A stretch of 64,000 bases of DNA from Hydractinia symbiolongicarpus. Taxonomy: Eukaryota; Cnidaria; Hydrozoa; Anthoathecata; Hydractiniidae. A program made the translations under genes and the position numbers. How positions within the stretch are numbered: position 1 is the first letter of the stretch; each line of letters begins with the position of its first letter. The notes beneath the pieces are model-generated. The model was not told the origin of the DNA, did no database searches, and saw only the letters and a program-made list of their open reading frames with translations. Positions 25,226 to 36,050 of this stretch are shown piece by piece. Location of the stretch: contig NC_079886.1 in assembly GCF_029227915.1 (NCBI RefSeq), positions 26,390,501-26,454,500 on the forward strand. The letters are read 5' to 3'.

Positions 25226-28200
25226 CTAAGCCCGGGATTTACGGGAAATCGCGGGTTTTCGTTGGCCGGCGATTAAACTCCTTTTATTCATCGTCTCATC
25301 AAAAACGAAGTCATTTTTGAAAACTACATGTCTCATGCGTTTTAGTGGTGAAAATATAATATAAAAAATCGTTCGGGAAATGAGTTTACTCCCAGTTTAC
25401 TTTCTTTGTATACATTTGACTATACGGGTCAAGCCCGGGATTTACGGCAAATCGCGGGTTTTCGTTTGCCGGCGATTAAACTTCTTTTATTCAGCGTCTC
25501 ATCAAAAATGAAATCATTTTTGAGAACTACAAGTCTCATGCGTTTTAGTGGTGAAAAAATAATTTAAAGAATCGTTTGGGAAATGAGCTTACTCCCTGGG
25601 TACTTTCTTTGTATACTTTTCACTGTACGGGCCGAATCCGTGCTATACGGAAAATCGCGAGTTTTCGTTTGCCGGCGATTAAACTCCTTTTATTCAGCAT
25701 CTCATCAAAAATGAAATCATTTTTGAAAACTACAAGTCTGATGCGTTTTAGTGGTGAAAAAATAATTTAAAGAATCGTTCGGGAAGTGAGTTTACTCCCT
25801 GGGTACTTTCTTTGCATACTTTTGACTATACGGGCCGAGTCCGGGATTTATCGGGAAATTGCGGGTTTTCGTTTGCCGGCGATTAAACTCCTTTTATTCA
25901 GCGTCTCATCAAAAATGAAATCGTTTTTGAAAACTACAAGTCTTATGCGTTTTAGTGGTAAAAAATTAATTTAAAAAATCGTTCGGGAAATGAGTTTACT
26001 CCCAGTTTACTTTCTTTGTATACATTTGACTATACGGGTCAAACCCGACATTTACGGCAAATCGCAGGTTTTCGTTTGCCGGCGATCAAACTCCTTTTAT
26101 TCAGCGTCTCATCAAAAATGAAATCATTTTTGAAAACTACAAGTCTCATGCGTTTTAGTGGTGAAGAAGTAAAGAATCGTTCGGGAAGTGAGTTTACTCC
26201 CTGGGTATTTTCTTTGTATACATTCGACTATACGGCTAAGCCCGGGATTTACGGGAAATCGCGGGTTTTCGTTGGCCGGCGATTAAACTCCTTTTATTCA
26301 GCGTCTCATCAAAAACGAAGTCATTTTTGAAAACTACATGTCTCATGCGTTTTAGTGGTGAAAATATAATATAAAAAATCGTTCGGGAAATGAGTGTACT
26401 CCCAGTTTACTTTCTTTGTATACATTTGACTATACGGGTCAAGCCCGGGATTTACGGCAAATCGCGGGTTTTCGTTTGCCGGCGATTAAACTCCTTTTAT
26501 TCAGCGTCTCATCAAAAATGAAATCATTTTTGAGAACTACAAGTCTCATGCGTTTTAGTGGTGAAAAAATAATTTAAAGAATCGTTTGGGAAATGAGCTT
26601 ACTCCCTGGGTACTTTCTTTGTATACTTTACGGGCCGAATCCGTGCTACACGGAAAATCGCGAGTTTTCGTTTGCCGGCGATTAAACTCCTTTTATTCAG
26701 CATCTCATCAAAAATGAAATCATTTTTGAAAACTACAAGTCTGACGCGTTTTAGTGGTGAAAAAATAATTTAAAGAATCGTTCGGGAAGTGAGTTTACTC
26801 CCTGGGTACTTTCTTTGCATACTTTTGACTATACGGGCCGAGTCCGGGATTTATCGGGAAATTGCGGCTTTTCGTTTGCCGGCGATTAAACTCCTTTTAT
26901 TCAGCGTCTCATCAAAAATGAAATCGTTTTCGAAAACTACAAGTCTTATGCGTTTTAGTGGTAAAAAATTAATTTAAAAAATCGTTCGGGAAATGAGTTT
27001 ACTCCCAGTTTACTTTCTTTGTATACATTTGACTATACGGGTCAAGCCCGGGATTTACGGCAAATCGCGGGTTTTCGTTTGCCGGCGATCAAACTCCTTT
27101 TATTCAGCGTCTCATCAAAAATGAAATCATTTTTGAAAACTACAAGTATCATGCGTTTTAGTGGTGAAGAAGTAAAGAATCGTTCGGGAAGTGAGTTTAC
27201 TCCCTGGCTATTTTCTTTGTATACATTCGACTATACGGGTCAAGCCCGGGATTTACGGCAAATCGCGGGTTTTCGTTTGCCGGCGATTAAACTCCTTTTA
27301 TTCAGCGTCTCATCAATAATGAAATCATTTTTGAGAACTACAAGTCTCATGCGTTTTAGTGGTGAAAAAATAATTTAAAGAATCGTTTGGGAAATGAGCT
27401 TACTCCCTGGGTACTTTCTTTGTATACTTTTCACTGTACGGGCCGAATCCGTGCTATACGGAAAATCGCGACTTTTTGTTTGCCGGCGATTAAACTCCTT
27501 TTATTCAGCATCTCATCAAAAATGAAATCATTTTTGAAAACTACAAGTCTCATGCGTTTTAGTGGTGAAATATATAATATAAAAAATCGTTCGGGAAATG
27601 AGTTTACTCCCAGTTTACTTTCTTTGTATACATTTGACTATACGGGTCAAGCCCGGGATTTACGGCAAATCGCGGGTTTTCGTTGGCCGGCCATTAAACT
27701 CCTTTTATTCAGCGTCTCATCAAAAACGAAATCATTTTTGAAAACTACATGTCTCATGCGTTTTAGTGGTGAAAATATAATATAAAAAATCGTTCGGGAC
27801 ATGAGTTTACTCCCAGTTTACTTTCTTTGTATACATTTGACTATACGGGTCAAGCCCGGGATTTACGGCAAATCGCGGGTTTTCGTTTGCCGGCGATCAA
27901 ACTCCTTTGATTCAGCGTCTCATCAAAAATGAAATCATTTTTGAAAACTACAAGTCTCATGCGTTTTAGTGGTAAAGAAATGATTTAAAAAATCGTTCGG
28001 CAAATGAGTTTACTCCCTGGGTATTTTCTTTGTATACATTCGACTATACGGTTAAGCCCGGGATTTACGGGAGATCGCGGGTTTTCATTGGCCGGCGATT
28101 AAACTCCTTTTATTCACCGTCTCATCAAAAATGAAATCATTTTTGAAAACTACAAGTCTCATACGTTTTAGTGGTGAAGAAATAATTTAAAAATCGTTCG

Positions 28201-31200
28201 GCAAATGAGTTTACTCCCTGGTTATTTTCTTTGTATACATTCGACTATACGGCCAAGCCCGGGATTTACGGGAAATCGCGGGTTTTCGTTTGCCGGCGAT
28301 TAAACTCCTTTTATTCAGCGTCTCATCAAAAACGAAATCATTTTTGAAAACTAAAAGTCCCATGCGTTTTAGTGGTGAAAAAATAATTTAAAGAATCGTT
28401 TGGAAAATGAGTTTACTCCCTGGGTACTTTCTTTGTTTACTTTTCACTGTACGGGCCGAGTCCGTGATATACGGAAAATCTCGCGTTTTTGTTGGCCGGC
28501 GATTAAACTCCTTTTATTCAGCGTCTTATCAAAAACAAAATCATTTTTGAAAACTACAAGTCTCATGCGTTTTAGTGGTTCAAACATAATATAAAAAATC
28601 GTTCGGGAAATGAGTTTACTCCCTGTTTACTTTCTTTGTATACATTCGACTATACGGGTCAAGCCCGGGATTTACGGCAAATCGCGGGTTTTCGTTTACC
28701 GGCGATTAAACTCCTTTTATTCAGCGTCTTATCAAAAATGAAATCATTTTTGAAAACTACAAGTCTCATGCGTTTTAGTGGTGAAGAAATAAAGAATCGT
28801 TCCGGAAGTGAGTTTACTCCCTGGGTATTTTCTTTGTATACATTCGAATATGCAGCTAAGCCTGGGATTTACGGGAAATCGCGGGTTTTCGTTGGCCGGC
28901 GATTAAACTCCTTTTATTCAGCGTCTCATCAAAAATGAAATCATTTTTGAGAACTACAAGTCTCATGCGTTTTAGTGGTGAAAAAATAATTTAAAGAATC
29001 GTTTGGGAAATGAGATTACTCCCTGGGTACTTTCTTTGTATACTTTTCACTGTACGGGCCGAGTCCGTGCTATACGGAAAATCGCAGGTTTTCGTTTGCC
29101 GGCGATTAAACTCCTTTTATTCAGCATCTCATCAAAAATGAAATCATTTTTGAAAACTACAAGTCTCATGCGTTTTAGTGGTGAAAAAATAATTTAAAGA
29201 ATCGTTCGGGAAGTGAGTTTACTCCCTGGGTACTTTCTTTGTATACATTCGACTATACGGCCTAGCCCGGGATTTACGGGAAATCGCGGGTTTTCGTTGG
29301 CCGGCGATTAAACTCCTTTTATTCACCGTCTCATCAAAAACGAAATCATTTTTGAAAACTACAAGTCTCATGCGTTTTAGTGGTGAAAAAATAATTTAAA
29401 AAATCGTTCGGGAAATGAGTTTACTCCCAGTTTACTTTCTTTGTATACATTCGACTATACGGGTCAAGCCCGGGATTTACGGTATATCGCTGGTTTTCGT
29501 TTGCCGGCGTTTAAACTCCTTTTATTCAGCGTCTCATCAAAAATGAAATCCTTTTTGAAAACTACAAGTCTTATGCGTTTTAGTGGTAAAAAATTAATTT
29601 AAAAAATCGTTCGGGAAATGAGTTTACTCCCAGTTTACTTTCTTTGTATACATTTGACTATCCGGGTCAAGCCCGGGATTTTCGGCAAATCGCGGGTTTT
29701 CGTTTGCCGGCGATTAAACTCCTTTTATTCAGTGTCTCATCAAAGATGAAATCATTTTTGAAAACTACAAGTCTCATGCGTTTTAGTGGTGAAGAAGTAA
29801 AGAATCGTTCGGGAAGTGAGTTTACTCCCTGGGTATTTTCTTTGTATACATTCGACTATACGGCTAAGCCCGGGATTTACGGGAAATCGCGGGTTTTCGT
29901 TGGCCGGCGATTAAACTCCTTTTATTCAGCGTCTCATCAAAAACGAAATCATTTTTGAAAACTACATGTCTCATGCGTTTTAGTGGTGAAAATATAATAA
30001 AAAAAATCGTTCGGGAAATGAGTTTACTACCAGTTTACTTTCTTTGTATACATTTGACTATACGGGTCAAGCCCGGGATTTACGGCAAATCGCGGGTTTT
30101 CGTTTGCCGGCGATTAAACTCCTTTTATTCAGCGTCTCATCAAAAATGAAATCATTTTTGAGAACTACAAGTCTCATGCGTTTTAGTGGTGAAAAAATAA
30201 TTTAAAGAATCGTTTGGGAAATGAGCTTACTCCCTGGGTACTTTCTTTGCATACTTTTGACTATACGGGCCGAGTCCGGGATTTATCGGGAAATTGCGGG
30301 TTTTTGTTTGCCGGCGATTAAACTCCTTTTATTCCGCGTCTCATCAAAAATGAAATCGTTTTTGAAAACTACAAGTCTTATGCGTTTTAGTGGTAAAAAA
30401 TTAATTTAAGAAATCGTTCGGGAAATGAGTTTACTCCCAGTTTACTTTCTTTGTATACATTTGACTATACGGGTCAAGCCCGGGATTTACGGCAAATCGC
30501 AGGTTTTCGTTTGCCGGCGATCAAACTCCTTTTATTCAGCGTCTCATCAAAAATGAAATCATTTTTGAGAACTACAAGTCTCATGCGTTTTAGTGGTGAA
30601 AAAATAATTTAAAGAATCGTTTGGGAAATGAGCTTACTGCCTGGGTACTTTCTTTGTATACTTTTCACTGTACGGGCCGAATCCGAGCTATACGGAAAAT
30701 CGCGAGTTTTCGTTTGCCGGCGATTAAACTCCTTTTATTCAGCGTCTCATCAAAAATGAAATCATTTTTGAGAACTACAAGTCTCATGCGTTTTAGTGGT
30801 GAAAAAATAATTTAAAGAATCGTTTGGGAAATGAGCTTACTCCCTGGGTACTTTCTTTGTATACTTTTCACTGTACGGGCCGAATCCGTGCTATACGGAA
30901 AATCGCGAGTTTTCGTTTGCCGGCGATTAAATGAAATCGTTTTTGAAAACTACAAGTCTTATGCGTTTTAGTGGTAAAAAATTAATTTAAAAAATCGTTC
31001 GGAAAATGAGTTTACTTCCAGTTTACTTTCTTTGTATACATTTGACTATACGGGTCAAGCCCGGGATTTACGGCAAATCGCGGGTTTTCGTTTGCCGGCG
31101 ATCAAACTCCTTTGATTCAGCGTCTCATCAAAAATGAAATCATTTTTAAAAACTACAAGTCTTATGCGTTTTAGTGGTAAAAAATTAATTTAAAAAATCG

Positions 31201-32214
31201 TTCGGCAAATGAGTTTACTCCCAGTTTACTTTCTTTGTATACATTTGACTATCCGGGTCAAGCCCGGGATTTACGGGAAATTGCGGGTTTTCGTTTGCCG
31301 GCGATTAAACACCTTTTATTCAGCGTCTCATCAAAAATGAAATCATTTTTGAAAACTACAAGTCTCATGCGTTTTAGTGGTGAAAACATAATATAAAAAA
31401 TCGTTCGGGAAATGAGTTTACTCCCAGTTTACTTTCTTTGTATACATTCGACTATACGGGTCAAGCCCGGGATTTACGGCAAATCGCGGGTTTTCGTTTG
31501 CCGGCGATTAAACTCCTTTTATTCAGCGTCTCATCAAAAATGAAATCATTTTTGAAAACTACAAGTCTCATGCGTTTTAGTGGTGAAAAAATAATTTAAA
31601 GAATCGTTCGGGAAGTGCGTTTACTCCCTGGGTACTTTCTTTGCATACTTTTGACTATACGGCTAAGCCCCGGATTTACGGGAAATCGCGGGTTTTCGTT
31701 GGCCGGCGATTAAACTCCTTTTATTCTGCGTCTCATCAAAAACGAAATCATTTTTGAGAACTACAAGTCTCATGCGTTTTAGTGGTGAAAAAATAATTTA
31801 AAGAATCGTTTGGGAAATGAGCTTACTCCCTGGGTACTTTCTTTGTATACTTTTAACTGTACGGGCCGAATCCGTGCTATACGGAAAATCGCGAGTTTTC
31901 GTTTGCCGGCGATTAAACTCCTTTTATTCAGCATCTCATCAAAAATGAAATCATTTTTGAAAACTACAAGTCTGACGCGTTTTAGTGGTGAAAAAATAAT
32001 TTAAAGAATCGTTCGGGAAGTGAGTTTACTCCCTGGGTACTTTCTTTGCATACTTTTGACTATACGGGCCGAGTCCGGGATTTATCGGGAAATTGCGGCT
32101 TTTCGTTTGCCGGCGATTAAACTCCTTTTATTCAGCGTCTCATCAAAAATTAAATCGTTTTTGAAAACTACAAGTCTTATGCGTTTTAGTGGTAAAAAAT
32201 TAATTTAAAAAATC
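25226..32214 (+). repeat. Second copy of the large tandem duplication (6989 bp still matching)
   Basis: Near-identical to the preceding copy without the nested 2422-bp duplication. The left junction lies in ACTATACTCTAAGCCCGG: it is 17.5-kb-like sequence to the left and 15.56-kb-like to the right, and CGG has become CT at the join. The match stops at about 32214, some 250 bp before a simple tandem duplication should end, where a monomer reading TTTACCCCCTGGG takes over. A further exchange or conversion trimmed this end. Confidence 0.8.
30836..31010 (+). repeat. Truncated monomer, duplicate of the 23.6-kb lesion
   Basis: Same 28-nt deletion and same flanking monomers as at 23593-23767, at an offset of 7243 bp. 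It serves as a marker of the large tandem duplication. Confidence 0.85.
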
Positions 32215-32820
32215 GTTCGGCAAATGAGTTTACCCCCTGGGTATTTTCTTTGTATACATTCGACTATACAGCCAAGCCCGGGATTTACGGGAAATTGCGG
32301 GTTTTCGTTGGCCGGCGATTAAACTCCTTTTATTCACCGTCTCATCAAAAACGAAATCATTTTTGAAAACTACATGTCTCATGCGTTTTAGTGGTGAAAA
32401 TATAATATAAAAAATCGTTCGGGAAATGAGTTTACTCCCAGTTTACTTTCTTTGTATACATTTGACTATACGGGTCAAGCCCGGGATTTACGGCAAATCG
32501 CGGGTTTTCGTTTGCCGGCGATTAAACTCCTTTTATTCAGCGTCTCATCAAAAATAAAATCATTTTTGAGAACTACAAGTCTCATGCGATTTAGTGGTGA
32601 AAAAATAATTTAAAGAATCGTTTGGGAAATGAGCTTACTCCCTGGGTACTTTCTTTGTATACTTTTCACTGTACGGGCCGAATCCGTGCTATACGGAAAA
32701 TCGCGAGTTTTTGTTTGCCGGCGATTAAACTCCTTTTATTCAGCATCTCATCAAAAACGAAATCATTTTTGAAAACTACAAGTCTCATGCGTTTTAGTGG
32801 TGAAAAAATAATTTAAAGAA
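32215..32820 (+). repeat. Three-monomer block shared with 59.46-60.07 kb
   Basis: The run of monomer types beginning GGCAAATGAGTTTACCCCC, then ATACAGCCAAGCCCGGG, ACTACATGTCTCATGCG and the CGAATCCGTGC type, is reproduced in the same order at about 59466-60070, an offset of 27251 bp that spans both retrotransposon insertions. This marks old shared ancestry or exchange between distant parts of the array. Confidence 0.65.
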
Positions 32821-33440
32821 TCGTTCGGGAAATGAGTTTACTCCCAGTTTACTTTCTTTGTATACATTTGACTATACGGGTCAAGCCCGGGATTTACGGC
32901 AAATCGCGGGTTTTCGTTTGCCGGCGATCAAACTCCTTTGATTCAGCGTCTCATCAAAAATGAAATCATTTTTGAAAATTACAAGTCTTATGCGTTTTAG
33001 TGGTGAAAAATTAATTTAAAAAATCGTTCGGGAAATGAGTTTACTCCCAGTTTACTTTCTTTGTATACATTTGACTATCCGGGTCAAGCCCGGGATTTAC
33101 GGCAAATCGCGGGTTTTCGTTTGCCGGCGATCAAACTCCTTTGATTCAGCGTCTCATCAAAAATGAAATCATTTTTGAAAATTACAAGTCTCATGCGTTT
33201 TAGTGGTGAAAACATAATATAAAAAATCGTTCGGGAAATGAGTTTACTTCCAGTTTACTTTCTTTGTATGCATTTGACTATACGGGTCAAGCCCGGGATT
33301 TACGGAAAATCGCGGGTTTTTGTTTGCCGGCGATTAAACTCCTTTTATTCAGCGTCTCATCAAAAATGAAATCATTTTTGAGAACTATAAGTCTCATGCG
33401 TTTTAGTGGTGAAAAAATATTTTAAAGAATCGTTTGGGAA

Positions 33441-35123
33441 ATGAGTTTACTCCCTGGGTACTTTCTTTGTATACTTTATACACATACAGCAACCATTCAC
33501 GATGCAATCCACTCGTATACTAATCACATCAGTATTTTGAAAATTCGTGAAAATGTGGGTTATGATGAAAAGTTCTATTTTTCGCTGGTTGAACAGCCTG
33601 ATGTTCTCAAAGTAATCAAAGACATGGATGCAAAGAAATCTTCTGTTAGTGGTGATTTTCCAGTTTTTATGTTGAAAAAGTTTATTCATATCTTTGTTCC
33701 TATCCTCACTAATATTATAAATTTTTGTTTACAGTCTAATATTTTTCCTGATGATTTAAAACTTGCAGAGGTTATACCTGTTTTTAAGAAGGATGACTGT
33801 AATGATAAGGAGAACTATAGACCTGTTAGCTTGCTTCCCTGTTTATCAAAGGTTTTTGAAAGAATTATTCTTAATCAAATGCACACTTTTATGCATGACA
33901 AACTCAGCCCTCATCTATCAGGCTTCAGAAAGGGTTATAATACACAATATGCTCTCATTCGAATGATTGAACAATGGAAAAGCACACTTGATAATAAGGG
34001 TGTAGTTGGAGCAGTGCTAATGGACCTTTCAAAAGCTTTTGATACTATCAACCATGATTTGCTTATTGCAAAGCTGCATGCCTATGGTTTTTCTGAATCT
34101 TCTTTATTATTTATTCACTCATACTTGAAAAATCGTTTTCAGAGAACCAGAATAAATTCTTCTTTTAGCGAATGGCTTCCTCTTCAAGTTGGAGTTCCAC
34201 AAGGATCAATCTTAGGACCTCCTTTCTTCAATTATTCTATAAACGATTTATTCTGGTTCATTATTCAATCATCCCTTTGTAACTTTGCAGATGATAACAC
34301 CTTATATGCTTGTGAAAATTCATTAGAAGATGTAAAACAAACACTGCTTACTAATTTGGTCATAGTTAATAATTGGTTTTATGAAAATTACTTAGCAATA
34401 AATTTGAAAAAGTATCAATATATTGTATTAGGTCATCACGATGAAAGTTTGATACTTAACCATTTGAAAATTGCGTGTAAATCGTCTGTAGTGCTTCTTG
34501 GTGTTACGATTGACTCGAGACTAAACTTTCATTCGCATGTCAAAAACATCTGTAATAAGGCTAGTAGGAAACTCAACGTGCTTCAAAGGATATCTTCCTT
34601 TTTGACACCCAAGATGAAGCGTTTTCTCTTCAATTCATTTATTTTGTCTCAGTTTTCTTACTGTCCCTTAGTATGGATGTTTTGTGGAAAAGTTGCGAAT
34701 AATCGAATCAATCGTATTCATGAACGTTGTCCAAGAATCATACAGGACGATATAAATGGCAGTTACGATGAACTTTTATCTTTATGTAATGTTAAAAATA
34801 TTCACATCATCAATTTACAGAATTTAATGAAAGAGGTTTACAAATTTTTAAATGGATTGTCACCTCTATATATGAACGAGATATTTTCTGTTAGGGAAAA
34901 CAAGTACAACCTTCGTTGCTTTAATTTGATCAGGCGACCAACTTGTCGGACAACGTACTATGGCTTAAATACTTTATCAAATATTGCAGGGAAGCTATGG
35001 ATATCTGTGCCTGACGCTACAAAGAATGCTCCTTCTCTCGAAGCCTTCCGTAGCTCAATAAAATTTTGGGAAGGTGATGTTTGCACCTGTAAAATATGCA
35101 TGGATATACCATACATATTTTAA
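33441..35123 (+). pseudogene. Reverse transcriptase of a truncated non-LTR retrotransposon, frame opened by a satellite ATG
   Basis: Open frame of 560 codons. The first 12 residues (MSLLPGYFLCIL) are satellite sequence; element sequence begins within codon 13. Residues about 50-190 are the region preceding and opening the reverse transcriptase domain (ENYRPVSLLPCLSKVFERI near 124-142). The RT core is complete: LMDLSKAFDTI with Asp195 and Asp201, GVPQGSILGP at 251-260, and FADDNTLYA with Asp284-Asp285. The thumb and C-terminal region ends in a CxCxxC cluster (Cys548, 550, 553). No stop or frameshift interrupts the RT domain. The endonuclease is absent, so the copy cannot be autonomous. It is called a pseudogene because it is a 5'-truncated fragment; whether the chimeric frame is ever translated is unknown. 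Confidence 0.88.
33473..33477 (+). repeat. Probable target-site duplication, left copy (ACTTT)
   Basis: ACTTT at the left border of element 1 recurs at 35271-35275 at the right border, and the satellite reads through as TATACTTTTCACTG when one copy is removed. A 5-bp duplication is short and its first A could belong to the element's tail, so the exact length is uncertain. Confidence 0.55.
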
Positions 35124-35270
35124 CTTCACTTATTTATTTATTTATTTTTCTTATTTTTTATCGCTGTTTGCCTTGTTTTACGTTTTGTTGTCGATTTAAA
35201 TTAGTTATTTAAATACTATTGTATCTATCGACGTTAAATAAAGAGAAAATCAAAAAAAAATCAAAATCAA
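33478..35270 (+). mobile_element. Element 1: 5'-truncated non-LTR retrotransposon (CR1/L2/jockey group)
   Basis: A 1793-bp unique segment inserted in the satellite. It holds the linker and reverse transcriptase region of a non-LTR element; the upstream endonuclease domain and any ORF1 are missing, as expected from incomplete target-primed reverse transcription. The 3' UTR (35124-35270) ends in TTAAATAAAGAGAAAATC and an A-rich tail of AAATC-like units, typical of CR1/L2-type tails rather than plain poly(A). Borders are set by exact resumption of the satellite and a likely 5-bp target-site duplication. The clade assignment is by motif style only. Confidence 0.9.
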
Positions 35271-35275
35271 ACTTT
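35271..35275 (+). repeat. Probable target-site duplication, right copy (ACTTT)
   Basis: Matches 33473-33477 on the other side of element 1; the satellite continues directly as TCACTGTACGGGC. Confidence 0.55.
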
Positions 35276-36050
35276 TCACTGTACGGGCAGAGTCCGTGCT
35301 ATACGGAAAATTGCGGGTTTTCGTTTGCCAGCGATTAAACTCCTTTTATTCAGCGTCTCATCAAAAATGAAATCATTTTTGAAAACTACAAGTCTCATGT
35401 GTTTTAGTGGTAAAAAATTAATTTAAAAAATCGTTCGGGAAATGAGTTTACTCCCAGTTTACTTTCTTTGTATACATTTGACTATCCCGGTCAAGCCCGG
35501 GATTTACGGCAAATCGCGGGTTTTCGTTTGCCGGCGATTAAACTCCTTTTATTCAGCGTCTCATCAAAAATGAAATCATTTTTGAAAACTACAAGTCACA
35601 TGCGTTTTAGTGGTGAAGAAATAATTTAAAAAATCGTTCGGCAAATGAGTTTACTCCCTGGGTATTTTCTTTGTATACATTCGACTATACGGGTCAAGCC
35701 CGGGATTTACGGCAAATCGCGGGTTTTCGTTTACCGGCGATTAAACTCCTTTTATTCAGCGTCTCATCAAAAATGAAATCGTTTTTGAAAACTACAAGTC
35801 TTATGCGTTTTAGTGGTAAAAAATTAATTTAAAAAATCGTTCGGGAAATGAGTTTACTCCCAGTTTACTTTCTTTGTATACTTTTCACTGTACGGGCCGA
35901 GTCCGTGCTATACGGAAAATCGCAGGTTTTCGTTTGCCGGCGATTAAACTCCTTTTATTCAGCATCTCATCAAAAATGAAATCATTTTTGAAAACTACAA
36001 GTCTCATGCGTTTTAGTGGTGAAAAAATAATTTAAAGAATCGTTCGGGAA

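Larger units (their letters stand above)
1..33477 (+). repeat. Satellite array I (~202-bp monomer, about 165 copies)
   Basis: Continuous head-to-tail array of one satellite family, all monomers in the same orientation. Taking TTTACTCCC as the monomer start, successive starts at 204, 407, 609, 807 and 1009 give lengths of 203, 202, 198 and 202 bp. Landmarks in order are TTTACTCCC, CTTTCTTTGTATAC, a variable block around CGGGTCAAGCCCGGG, ATCGCGGGTTTTCG, GCCGGCGATTAAACTCC, TTCAGCGTCTCATC, a palindrome, ACAAGTCTCATGCG, TTTTAGTGGT and an A/T-rich linker ending in ATCGTTCGGGAA. I see no unrelated sequence anywhere in this stretch. The array ends at the insertion point of a retrotransposon. I do not recognise the satellite by name. 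Confidence 0.97.

Noticed and set aside
1-33477. CRISPR array (regular repeats with variable segments).
   Set aside because: Repeat units are ~202 bp with the whole unit homologous; there are no short direct repeats with unique spacers, and the retroelements show a eukaryotic genome.
33478-35270. Host gene with an unusual reverse transcriptase (for example a domesticated RT).
   Set aside because: It has the 3' UTR, tail, likely target-site duplication and 5' truncation of an ordinary retrotransposon insertion, and no introns or flanking gene structure.
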